Positions 12,690 through 23,479 of a DNA stretch of 64,000 nt are shown in pieces (positions within the stretch are counted from its first letter, which is position 1; each line of letters starts with the position of its first letter). The DNA is from Mytilus edulis (taxonomy: Eukaryota > Mollusca > Bivalvia > Mytilida > Mytilidae). A program made the position numbers and the translations under genes. The stretch is taken from contig NC_092351.1 of the NCBI RefSeq assembly GCF_963676685.1, positions 43,080,733-43,144,732 of the forward strand, given 5' to 3'. The notes beneath the pieces are model-generated. The model was not told the origin of the DNA. It saw nothing but the letters and a program-made list of their open reading frames with translations, and ran no database searches.

Positions 12690-13215
12690 TTACTAAGTCT
12701 TAAGCTTTCTATGTTGTGTCTTATGAACTAGTGTTTGTTTGTCTTTTTATTCTTTAGCCATTGCATTATTAGTTTATTTTCGATGAGTTTGAGTGTACCT
12801 AGGTATCGTTCCCTTCGTAAAATTTTCGGACATCGTAAGGAGTTGGTTGACCGTTATGGAATAATTGTTTCACAGATTATATTGGCTATGTTCCGTGTGT
12901 CATAACTATAACCCCTTCCCTTTTTCACGAATGTGACCTACCGAATTAGACTATTTTCCGGATTTTTAATAACATAAGCAACACGACGGGTGCCACATAT
13001 GGAGCAAGACCTGCTTACCCTTCCGGAGTATCTGAGATCACCCCCAATTTTTGGTGGGGTTCGTGTTGCTCAATCTTTAGTTTTCTATGTTGTGTCATGT
13101 GCACTATAATTTGTCTGTTTGTCTGTTTCTTTATAGCCATGGTGTTGTAAATTTGGTTTCGATTTTTGAGTTTGACTGTCCCTTTGGTGTCTTTCGCCAC
13201 TTTTTTAAAAACGAC
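12690..13215 (+). mobile_element. Two RT-element 3' ends in tandem
   Basis: 12690-12800 is a decayed 3' end (CTATGTTGTGTC, TTTAGCCATTGCATTATT, TTTGAGTGTACC). It is followed at about 12805 by a 5'-truncated second copy that starts inside the RT C-terminus: GGACATCGTAAGGAGTTGG reads HRKELVDRYG with a local frameshift. That copy runs through the CCTTCCGGAGTATCTGAG region to the terminus near 13215. It begins 38 bp past the MIEAP-like gene 1 stop, so it may form part of that gene's 3' UTR. Confidence 0.75.
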
Positions 13216-14710
13216 AAAAAAAAAAAACAAAAGGGCAACTTCAGCATTATATAGGTGTCTTCTACATGTAAATCAAATTTTAAGCTATTAATCGTCACTA
13301 GTATAAAAAATTAGTTTATAAAAAGCCAATGAAAGATCTTAAATGAAAACAAATATCTAAAAAAATGAGAAAAACCAAAACACATTCATAAATGACCTAA
13401 ATATATTGAGAATGGAATATAAAAACAAGTTTAATATTATAAATTGTAAACAAAGAAAGCGAAGCAAATTTCTACAATAAATGTCTCCTCAGTGTACTTG
13501 AGACCAAAACGTTTAAATTTTTAAATCGAATAAATCGTTGAAGTATTGATTAACCAACATATGATAAAAAATGTAAGGCCAAACTAGGACAATGATGATA
13601 AAGATACATTCATTAATCTAAAACTATTTTTCAAATTTTACATCTGTTTATTTTAATAAAGAAACCTGTATTTTTCACTCCAGTGTAACATCTAACCAGT
13701 ATTCCTTACCATTCACTAGAAATTAATTTGCATTGGATTTTCTTAATCTTATATTTGTTTTAATTGCTTCTGAATGTTGACTTTTTCTTGACTAAATCTT
13801 TCTGCATAAATGGGGAAATGTTTTCTCTTTTTAAAGTATATTCTGACCGTACATTTTCATTTTAAAAAGTTGAAAATAATGTGAGGGTGTTAACTCTTAG
13901 ATATGTTATGAATTCACATAAGGCAGTTATAAAAATAAATGATATAACGAGTTTTGTACATTATAATTGGAAGACGGTGCATCGATATCACAGAAAGATG
14001 CACAGGTTTAATTCTACCGAAGGATTCTGAAACATATTATGATGTGTTAACAGTAAGTCTGTTAGGTGTTCACGGTTTGATACTTTAGTCAAGAAGAATA
14101 AAATTTATTTATTAGTTGTTATTGGCTTTAAAATGGATTTCAACGAGTCCTAGATAAGATTTGTACTTTTGTCTACTTTCCTTATGTTTATTATTTGTTT
14201 GTGATGTTTGTAAATCTAATGAATCTCCAGAACCAATCAAGCCATTGCAATATTATTTTCACTGTTTGTTGTTATGCTGTGTTGATACACAACTGTCACA
14301 GGTTAGACGCTCACACCATGTTTAACACCACAAATATTATTTATGAGTCTGTAATTCAGTGAATAACGTTGGTTTCTGTCTGTCATAATTTGTTGTACGG
14401 TTTATGTGCCATATCAGGCCATTGGTTTGACTTGCTATACATTTCGTCATGTTGGAGCCTTCTATAGCTGACTATAAAGATTGGACTTGTTGCTCATTTT
14501 GGTAGTCATATGGTGACCTATAGCTGCTTACAGCCACGACTGGCGGATACCAAAATACCTGTGGTGGTAATAGTTATCAAAGGTACCAGGATTATAATTT
14601 AGTATGCCAGATGAACATCTTTAACCATCCTTATTCTTTTTATGTCAGTCTCAAGTCTGTCATGCGATGACATGTAGTTGTTAATTTCTGTTACTTTCTT
14701 AGTTTAAACA
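13216..14710. other. Intergenic, no gene seen
   Basis: About 1.5 kb of AT-rich sequence between MIEAP-like gene 1 and the GPCR fragment. I see no ORF with family resemblance. A fragment of the TIR-element family (GGCCATTGGTTTGACTTGC, CTGACTATAAAGATTGG) may occupy about 14400-14530. Confidence 0.5.
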
Positions 14711-15050
14711 TATTTATTTATAGTGGATTGGGAAACAAGTTTTTCAACTTATATTAATCCGTTTCCACTTTGCGGGTGCGAGTGCTGCCTTGTAGCGGCA
14801 TTAGCCTGCTCTTTTTCGAAATCTACAAGGGTGTCTTTAACGTGCAAGAGATGTGGCTCTCTCTTAACACGGGTCAGCCATTTATTGTCCCCTTCCGACG
14901 GACTATCATCGTTTCCTCAAGACCATACTCGGAAATGGTGTCAAGGGAGAGCCGAAAAATAAGTCCCTGAAATTTTCATCCCAGACGGAAATCGAACCAG
15001 TAACCTTTATGTTAGTAGTCCGATGCACTAACCACTACACCACGGCTCTC
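14711..15050 (-). mobile_element. tRNA-derived SINE, near full length
   Basis: Read on the minus strand from about 15050: head GAGCCGTGGTGTAGTGGTTA (A-box like), then GGTTACTGGTTCGATTTCC (B-box like), a body of about 200 bp, and the tail ending CCCAATCCACTATAAATAA. A second copy of similar length is at 56515-56850 (+). The ORFs inside it come from the SINE body and are not genes. Confidence 0.85.
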
Positions 15051-15396
15051 GTATACTTTCTTAATTGAATTTTTTTCTATTTGTCATGGTGGGTCCTTAT
15101 ATAGCTGATTATACTTTGTGGTTTTTGCTCATTGTTGTACGGTTGCTAATAGCATCTATTTCTTTTGAACTTGGGTTGATACATGGTTGACTCGTTGATA
15201 ATCATACCACATCCCTTTTTGTCTTTAATGTTAAATCAATCATCTAATACTTTATACTTTATTTTAAAAAATCTAAAATTACACTTGTTTACAAGAATAC
15301 ATGAAATCTAACACATAAAGCCACTATAATAATACAATTAGTTGTAATAAGTTCTCATTTACGAATCATCGATGCACAGGCCACACTAGAATGTAT

Positions 15397-16338
15397 TCAA
15401 TAGCATCCCTGAGGTTTCATAAAAAATGCGTCATACATCATAATTCTACTCTTACAAATATATGATCCGCCTCCAACATATACTTGTTTCTTCGTCGTTA
15501 CCTGCAAAATTGTGTCATTGGAAATCTCTTCATCTGGTATCCAGTAATCAATTTCGTCGGTTCCACTTCCAGACTCAGACTGCCAGTTAGATTGATTAAA
15601 AGATGGAAGAGTAACATTTTCATCTGATATCCAGTAATTGAACTCTTTTATACTATTACTGGACTGCCAGTCTTTAGATATATTGATGGATATTTTGTCG
15701 TCCTTATAAATCGAAGTACTACTTGCATGATCATCTTCAATTGAGTCAATAGGCTCGTAAATCCGACGAATACTCAAATGCTCTTGTGAAAAACAACATT
15801 TATTATCATTTCCACTTGACAAGTTCATCATGCCATGAATCATACTTGGTATATAGAGAAAACATATGCATACTATGGTCACAACTACTAATCGAAAAGA
15901 CATTGCTTTATTCAAATGTCTTTTTCCCCAACGTGGAAATCTGATTACCAATGCCTTTTGTATGGACAACAAAGTAGTAATCACAACAGATATCATGTGA
16001 ATGGGGTAAATCAAACCTTCTATTACAAACAAAACAGCGCATAATGGATATTTTCTTTCCCAAAACCATCCATTAAAATAATAACCATCACTCCTTTCAA
16101 GGTCATTATAGAAGAAGTAATATCCACTTATTTTTGGAATTGTCACAAATAATGCACTTAACGTATCTGTAACTGCTAAAACAGAAAGCAAAATTGTGAC
16201 TGGAGAGCAGTGCATTGAAAACACTTTAACTATAAAGCTATTGAATATCACTAAAATTCCAGCAATTGTAATTTGGAAGTAAATATTCCAAACATCAGGA
16301 ACCAAATACTGCACCGTATAACATGATTTTTCAGACAT
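15397..16338 (-). CDS. GPCR-like receptor, N-terminal half only
   Basis: The single ORF, read from the Met at 16338, gives 313 residues; an upstream Met at 16446 adds 36 basic residues unlike a receptor N-terminus. Hydrophobic segments fit TM1 (IYFQITIAGILVIFNSFIV), TM2 (TILLSVLAVTDTLSALFV), TM3 (PIHMISVVITTLLSIQKALV) and TM4 (LVVVTIVCICFLYIPSMI). In TM2, AVTDTLSA fits the conserved LAxxD. The DRY site after TM3 reads IQKALVIRFP, an unusual form. After TM4 comes an acidic loop of about 140 residues with two related segments (EFNYWISDENVT and EIDYWIPDEEIS). TM5-TM7 are absent; the ORF ends in TGA. A GTAAGAG that could be a splice donor follows GGSYI near 15452, but I found no exon with TM5-7 downstream. 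Truncated gene or incomplete model; ligand unknown. Confidence 0.55.
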   Translation of the reverse strand: MSEKSCYTVQYLVPDVWNIYFQITIAGILVIFNSFIVKVFSMHCSPVTILLSVLAVTDTLSALFVTIPKISGYYFFYNDLERSDGYYFNGWFWERKYPLCAVLFVIEGLIYPIHMISVVITTLLSIQKALVIRFPRWGKRHLNKAMSFRLVVVTIVCICFLYIPSMIHGMMNLSSGNDNKCCFSQEHLSIRRIYEPIDSIEDDHASSTSIYKDDKISINISKDWQSSNSIKEFNYWISDENVTLPSFNQSNWQSESGSGTDEIDYWIPDEEISNDTILQVTTKKQVYVGGGSYICKSRIMMYDAFFMKPQGCY

Positions 16339-16446
16339 AACAAACAAGTCAGTATGTATTACTGTGATAATAGAAATATAAGAAATTCTTATATACGATA
16401 AAGCGTTTATAAATTTTAAATGTTTCCTTCTTTTATAAATTCCCAT

Positions 16447-16959
16447 ATGTAATCAGTAATGAATGATGCATTTAGAACTAAAGCAAGTTGAAATGAAATT
16501 TCATCAATATTGTGTCTATTGCTAGAGGATATATCAGATACAATAGATAGTTGTGGCATACGTTGAATTATTTGAATATCTTCTAAAGATTATTTTGCCC
16601 TAAATATTGCTGTTGTATTGTCTTTAATCCTGAATCATTTATTCAATAAAAAAAATTGAATTATTCCATATTGATAGTACTTTAGTAGGTTTTTCTATAT
16701 GAATGGGATTTTGAATAAATAAGCATATTCATCTGTGGAAACGTATATTCACCGCGCAAAACGTCGTGTGCTTTTACGTGTATAATAACAATATAATGTT
16801 TGACGTTTAGTTGGTTTAGGTAAATAACTGTTCTTTTATACATATTTTTTTCTCTCGGAACATGGAATTAAACAATTACTGTCTTTTGATGAGGTAAATG
16901 TGTGGTTTCATTGACTTTTGAAAAAAAAAATGATATTCATATGTGACACCTGTCGTGTT
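16447..16959. other. Intergenic, no gene seen
   Basis: AT-rich upstream flank of the GPCR-like ORF. I see no recognised repeat or coding exon here. Confidence 0.5.
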
Positions 16960-17690
16960 GGTTATGTTATTGCAAATCCGGTAAATAGTCTAATGTGGTA
17001 GGTCACATTCATGAAAAGGGAAGGGGATTGTAGTTACGACGTAAGAGATATATCCGATATCATCTGTGAAACGGTTATTCAATAACGGTCAACTAATTCG
17101 TGATGGCGTCCGTGATAGTTACGAAGGGGTGACTTCAACTTCACAATTTGGAAATTTTGGTCTAATAGCTTCCTTGTGAGCAGCAACCCTCTATTAAGAA
17201 AATCACGATAGGAAATACAAGCGCTGGAATATCGTATCAATTACTCCGTATGCAGGCACTGCTGGAATGGTGCTACATAGAAATATAAAGTTCACAGTTG
17301 GGAAGCTGAAATCCTGTCGTTTGTTGTAAAGTTTGTTTTCAATCGACCGTCTTTGTCAATTTCTAGATGTAAGACAAGGCATGAGGCAAACTTAGCTCTG
17401 ATTCCTTTCACGAATTTGGCTATACTTTTTGGACCTTTTGGATTATAGCTCTTCATCTTTTATATAAGCTTTTGATTTCAAATATTTTGGCCACGAGCAT
17501 CAATGAAGAGACATGAATTGTCGAAATGCGCATCTGGTGCAGGAAAATTGGTACCGTTATTGTTTTTACTATAACTGGCACTGGTGTATCCTTTATCACT
17601 AGTTCGATTGGATAGATGCGTTCAACATAGTCACCAAATTTTGAATTATTTAGTGAGAGAACATCATCTATATAGCGGAAAGTACAACAT
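16960..17690 (-). pseudogene. Reverse transcriptase fragments with an inserted repeat
   Basis: On the minus strand from 17690 the sequence reads RYIDDVLSLNNSKFGDYV, an RT catalytic box with D-D. It breaks near 17590. From about 17400 to 17000 the RT C-terminal part continues in several frames, matching the copy at 29148-29838 (homologue of KLLNQEFQMVKLKS and ELVDRYG). Between them, 17440-17580 contains a different repeat with AAGAGACATGAATTGTCG and AATGCGCATCTGGTGCAG. Frames are broken throughout. Confidence 0.75.
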
Positions 17691-18944
17691 AGGCACCAAA
17701 ACCCTAGAGTTAATAAGCAAGCAAAGTAATCGATCCAAATATCTTTTGTCGATTATACGTTATAGATGTGTCCAAATGTTGAGAACTATTTTGCACATTG
17801 GACTTAGTGTAGTATATATATATGAATGCATTGGTTTAATAATTTCTTTAACATTATACCAGAAATAAGATTTATTTGACTTCAATAATTTACTAGTGAT
17901 ACCTGTATTTCGTTAATTTAACTTCAACACTTAACAATATACAAGAACATTAGGATCACGTTTCGGAATTATATACACTATGAGAAAGGCCAACAAAACA
18001 ACAAGGTCCAAAACAGAGAAAATTAACAAGAGAGAACGAAAAAATCGTCTTTTTTAAGTCAAAAATGAATAACGAAAATCTAGAAAAAGGACCATTAACT
18101 ACTAGACCCATACTAGATTTATTTAAAACAAATTGAACTCCGAGGAAAATTCAAAACGGAAAGTCCATAATCAATAACTATTATGACCACCCAGGGAAAT
18201 GTTAGATTAATAAAAAGCAGTAAAGGAAACTAAAATTTTAATTAATAAGTGATAATTGAAATTTAGTATAGAAATGAAACATGGTATTTTATATAGTAAT
18301 GATACATGCGACTTTAAATATTCTAATGATACATTATACACGAGATTTTATATAATAATGATACACGAAACTTTTATATTTTAATGATACACGGAAATTT
18401 TATGTACAAATAATTGAAAAAATATATAACATCCAACCTTACCTTGCTTTCTTATAATTTTTTTATCACACTGATTAAATTTACCAAAGATAATTTGTTT
18501 TAGATAAATCTAGTATGGGTCTAGTAGTTAATGGTCCTTTTTCTAGATTTTCCTCATTCATTTTTCACTAAAAAAAGACAATTTTTTCGTTCTCTATTGT
18601 TAATCTTCTCTGTTTTGGACCTTGTTGTTTTTTGGCCTTTTCTAATCGTGTATATAATTCCGAAACATGTTCCTAATGTTCTTGTATATTGTTAAGTGTT
18701 GAAGTTAAATTAACGAAATACAGGTATCACTAGTAAATTATTGAAGTCAAATAAATCTTATTTCTGGTATAATGTTAAAGAAATTATTAAACCAATGCAT
18801 TCATATATATACACAATGTATACTAAACTAAGTCCAATGTACAAAATAGTTCTCAACATTTGGACACATCTATAACGTATACTCGACAAAAGATATTTGG
18901 ATCGAGTACTTTGCTTGCTTATTAACTCTGGGGTTTTGGTGCCT
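17691..18944. repeat. Large inverted repeat: ~450 bp arms, 356 bp spacer
   Basis: The left arm 17691-18134 starts AGGCACCAAAACCC and ends at AAAACAAATTG. The right arm 18491-18944 starts TAATTTGTTTTAGA and ends GGGTTTTGGTGCCT. Arms are reverse complements along their full length with scattered substitutions (by eye over 90 percent identical). The spacer holds four degenerate repeats of AATGATACA followed by T-rich sequence. The left arm abuts the RT fragment ending at 17690. No ORF in the arms looks real. It could be a foldback element or an inverted duplication. Confidence 0.9.
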
Positions 18945-20737
18945 AGGTTTACAGGTAGTTACATATTGATAAATAATTAACACACTCATGTGGCACGAAT
19001 GAAAGCTTTTATTTATATTTTTATGCGGACCCTTTTGTAAATGTCATGACTGTTGTTAAAATGTATGGTTTTGATTGTTATCGTTCAGATTCAATTGATA
19101 TTGTCTTAGTTAACGTAATGGCATTGTATAAACATAAAGCTTTTGAAGATGAAGTTTCATAGAAACACGATCCATGTATTAGTAAAACTTATTGGTTCTG
19201 TGGACATCATTCATACAACGTAGAACGATGTTTGTATATACTTTTTTTTATCGATAGTGACATGGATTTTGTTTTTTGTGTATGACATATGGACATTTTT
19301 GTATTTATAAAAACCTATGGTCTAACATACATTGTATATATCCATGTCAAAGTAATGTTCGGATAACATGGCATATACAAGGTTCAGTTTTTCGAAGACT
19401 GTTAACGACGTTTTTACGCTAAAATAATTGGATGTGTACTTATTTAAACTCCCGTCCGTGTGAACGCGATGTATTTATAGAAGTTGGTTTTTTCTTTGGC
19501 TAACTACAAACATCTTCGAGTACTCTTAGATCGATACTAGGTATGTTTTGCCTTCATGTTAGTTGGTTTTTATTTTGTGCTTGGTGCCTCTTTAATGAGT
19601 CAAGCCATTTATCTTTGTTGTTCTTATGTTTTCTTGTACATCACTATCTAGTAGTTGGAGCGCCGAGTTCTCTCGAACATGTTTAACATCGAAACATTCT
19701 ATTTGTACCTGACACAAGTTGGGAGCCTGATATACAGTTATACTTTTGTTTTACTGTTTAAAACTATTTGTACTTGTATTTTTCTATAATGATATTTTAG
19801 TTGTACCTTTTGTTTTATATGTACTTTTATTTTATTACATGTGTACTTGTATTTTACTTCATATATACATGCATTTTATTTGTACTAGTATTTTATTTAA
19901 ACTTTTATTTTATTTTATTGGTACTTGTACACAAAAAAAAACCATTTCATTGTCATGCTTCAGTCTTGAGCGAAAGACAATCGATATTTACTGTTTCGAT
20001 ATCTGTCCACTTTGGGTTCCTCTCCGCGATTAGTCCGAGACAACGCTTTTTTGGTAGACGAGCTAGGGCCGTGGGACGTCAGAGCTCGTTCAATATAGAG
20101 AAAAGTGGAAATTGATTCGTTGCTTCTGGAGGCGACTGACCTCCTTGGATCTATATAAATCGGGCCTCATTTTGTTAATTTTTCATTTATCTCTTCATTT
20201 ATGTATGTTTAACCCACCACCACCCTTTAATTTTTTATGTTTGGACAGATTTCACAGTTACCTATCCATTCTTATTTACTTTCGGGTTTTGGTGCCCACG
20301 TGTTTTGATCATTATTGTTGATAAAGAATTAACACAAAATCACGGAAGCCGAAGAAAAAGTCAGGTGATAAAGCGGTGAATATTTGTTTTTTTGTGATTA
20401 TTTTCATGTGTTCACTAAATAAACTTTGTACTAACAGTTGTTAATTGATTTGTGTATTTACTGTTTTTCTTGCTGATTCAATTTTAAGTATCTTAATGCT
20501 AATTGTGTTTACCTTTTCTTTCGTCACAATCTTTTCCTCACACTGGGGCTGCGCGGTTGTCACTACATATGGAAAGGCTTTCGTTCAGGAAGATAACGGG
20601 ATAAACAATGATTCAATACTGATAAACTTCTTAAGATTTAGGGTGCATTGTTTTCTAACAAAAACGATGCAAAAGGCTAAGCGCGTAATGTTTTGATCAT
20701 TTGTTTCTAACGTACGTTTGCAAAGTTTACATAAACT
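18945..20737. other. Intergenic, low-complexity and repeat debris
   Basis: 19740-19925 is a degenerate TATTTGTACTTGTATTTTA-type low-complexity run, which explains the overlapping ORFs there. About 19960-20345 holds a block with GACGAGCTAGGGCCGTGGGA and CTGGAGGCGACTGACCTCC that looks like an old repeat. 20280-20335 resembles the outer end of the inverted repeat at 18931-18980 (GGTTTTGGTGCC, then TTGATAAAGAATTAACACA). I see no gene. Confidence 0.5.
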
Positions 20738-20872
20738 TTGGCAAACTATGCACTCGCTAAAGATGCGTCTACAGTTTCTCGTTCATCGTTTGTTAGTACA
20801 AACGCTACATTTGTTTCTAACTTCAACCTTGATGTGCACGTGGTTTTTTTCCCCGCGGTTATATTAACAAAG

Positions 20873-23216
20873 ATGGATTTTGTCGATAGAAAAGAAGGTA
20901 TGTATATTATAGTTGGTTTTTCATTAACATGTGGTTTCTGTGAACATATAAACAACACACAAAAGTGATTTAAAAGAAGATCACTGCCTTTTTTGGCAAA
21001 ATAACAATATACAAATTTTATATTTACAGGGCATCAGTCTGCAGAAAGTCAAGAAGGAAAAGAAGTTGCAAATGTACTTCTGTCTTTATCGTAAGTTTTA
21101 ATGATTGTGTACTCTTGTGTTGATTTAATTCTTAACCTATCGAAATTTATAGAACATACACAGCCTTTCCCTTTGTTTCAAATATTGGCAATTCGGTTTT
21201 TGATAGATAGAGATTTTTTTTAGCAGTGCTAGCAATTATTTCCTTAAAACAAGTTTATAAATTAAATATAAATATGGAGCAATTCAAGTACACCTGTTTG
21301 GGCGCGCTCGAATTAATTGATTCCTCATAAAGTTTTTTGGTATTGTTAAGAATATTGTAAAATTTAAAAAAAAAAAAAACACTATCACATCGTAGAAAAA
21401 CAAGTCAGTAATCTATGTTTACAATTTTATAACGGAAACCTCTGTATTCAAATGTGTGCATTTTCTACCAAAAAATTCAAAATTTCCATTAAATGCAATA
21501 CAGCAAATAATCATGCACTTGAAAGGGTTGTTTCTTATGATGGTCAAACGATCTGTATACTTTTTGGTGAAAATAGGATTTCAACTTTTTGAGTTACGGG
21601 TTTTTATAACTAAAAGAGGGGGGGGGTGTTTTTCACATGTCGCGCTGTATCTCAAAACCGATTTATGATTATTGCTTAAATCTTTACACACTTCTAAGTT
21701 ATATTAATCTCAAGATTTGTATACATTTTGGTGATGATTAAACATTTTATTTTACAGTTATTTAGGTTTTTGTAAAAAAAAAAGGGGGAGTTTTCACATG
21801 TCGCACCCTATCTCAGCTGTTTATTTTTTAATATTAAACTGTAGATTTTCCAGGTTCTCATGTTCTTCAAATCAAATGGCTACTTTTCGAGCGTGTATTA
21901 TAGGTCCACATCAAAGTACAAAAGTTAAAATTATTCCAATAAGAATCGAAATAGTTCTATTATGCCATGCTCTGATTTTTATAGTTCGTTCTTGTGTTGT
22001 TATTATACCACTGTCCAAGGTTGGGGAGGGTTAGGATCCTAACATGTTTAATCCCGCCACATTCTGTATGTATGTGCCTGTCCCACGTCATGAGCCTGTC
22101 ATTCAGTGGTTGTCGTTTGTATATATGTCAAATATTTGTTTTTCGTTCATTTTTTCTATACTAGTAAATTATGCCGTCAGTGTTCTGTTTTGAATTGTTT
22201 TACATTGCCAATTTTAGGGCCTTTTACAGCCGACTATGCGGTATGGGTTTTGTTCATTGTTGAAGGCCGTACGGTGACCTTTAGTTGTCAATTTATGTGT
22301 CATTTGGTCTATTGTGAAGAGTTGTCTCATTGGCATACCACATCTTCTTTTTTTATATCTATGCACATTTTTACATATCTGTTGTTTACTTTGAAATATT
22401 TGTTTTTATAGACCTGTGAATACAAACAACAGAAGAAATTTGCCAGTGAGTAATGGTTCAGAAAGCCAAATGAATGGGAAGAATACAATTGAGAGTGTGC
22501 AAACACAAAAATCTACCTTTCCTTCTACGTTAACATTTACCCCTACATCAACATCATCTTCAAAAAGTCAGATTACAACTTCTGATGACAAGGAGGAGAC
22601 CGGGAAAGGATGGACATCACATGCTGTCAAGGCATTGATACATACTTACAACAGCAAGAAAGAAAAATTTGTTGGAAGCAGTAAAAAAAGGAACAAAGTG
22701 TGGATAGACATAACAGACCAACTTAAAGGAATGGGCTTCACTTTTAGCGAAAAGCAAGTTAAAAACAAATTTCATTATCTTAAAAATAAATTTGAAAAAA
22801 TGGTAGATGACAACAAAACCTCAGGAGGCAGTAGAAAGAAATGGGAATTCTTTGAGGAGATGAAAGACCTCATGGATGACAAACCGAATGTATGTCCCCT
22901 AAATGCGTCAGAGACAGCAATTTCTGATGGTAAAGAAGAAAAAAATTCGGTTGCAGACGACACACTTGAACTAGAATATGACGGACCAGAACCAGACAAG
23001 GAGCCTGAGAGAAAAAAACGGAAGAACGCAACAGCTTCTGATAAATTGGCAAGTCTGTTTGACGATTATTGGGGAAGAAAACAAACAGCAGAAAAAGCAA
23101 AAACAAAAGCACGGGAAGAAAGAGAACAGAAAAAAGAAGAAATGAAAGATAAAAGACATAAAGAAAAGGCCGACCTGCTAAGAGCAATGGTAGAAGCTTT
23201 ACAAAACAAAAAATGA
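20873..23216 (+). CDS. Myb/SANT-like DNA-binding protein of Harbinger type, 3 exons
   Basis: Exons: 20873-20897, 21030-21090, 22412-23216, with matching phases (1, then 2), giving 296 residues. The start ATG follows AACAAAG. After a Ser/Thr-rich stretch, residues about 95-180 form a Myb/SANT-like (trihelix-type) domain: WTSHAVKALIHTY, KKRNKVWIDITDQL, SEKQVKNKFHYLKNKF and KKWEFFEEM carry the spaced Trp and Phe residues. The C-terminus has a KKRK basic patch and a long KAKTKAREEREQKKEE helix, probably coiled coil. Such proteins are the DNA-binding partner encoded next to the PIF/Harbinger transposase, which here lies convergently 260 bp downstream. The ORF is intact while its partner is broken. 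It may be an ordinary transposon gene or a retained host gene. The intron 2 insertion at 21995-22360 does not touch the exons. Confidence 0.75.
21995..22360 (+). mobile_element. Partial TIR-element copy in intron 2 of the Myb-like gene
   Basis: It contains GGTTGGGGAGGGTTAGGATC, AATCCCGCCACATTCTG, GCCTGTCATTCAGTGGTTG and ends with GAGTTGTCTCATTGGCATAC and ACCACATCTTC. This is the family with full ends at 6476-7095. Only one end is recognised. Confidence 0.75.
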
Positions 23217-23479
23217 ATTTTAATATGATACTTATAATCAACATACATTTAATTCAAAAATATCAATATTTTGTAATTGTATTTATAAATTTTGAACAAG
23301 ATTATTTCTTTTCTGGTTTCCACTTTCTACAATTCCTTGTAGTTCAGGTCCGTTTTTCACATGATCGTCCATTATTATTTCTTCATATTTTAATATGTCA
23401 CCCTCTGTGATACAAATTGTAATTAAATGCAACAGATAGTAACAGAATCTGTTGATTTGGTAATGTACAATCCAACATT

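Noticed and set aside
14723-14970. Cys/Ser-rich ORFs of 66 and 79 residues
   Set aside because: They lie entirely in the SINE body, antisense to the element.
15000-15050. tRNA gene on the minus strand
   Set aside because: A- and B-box-like sequences are present but no cloverleaf is complete, and the segment is the head of a repeated SINE.
19746-20115. Overlapping ORFs of 95 and 104 residues
   Set aside because: The sequence is a low-complexity TATTTGTACTT-type run giving Tyr/Phe/Leu-rich products in several frames.
22775-23248. Minus-strand ORFs of 60-124 residues opposite the Myb-like gene
   Set aside because: They are antisense shadows of a Lys/Glu-rich coding exon, giving Phe/Leu/Ser-rich products.
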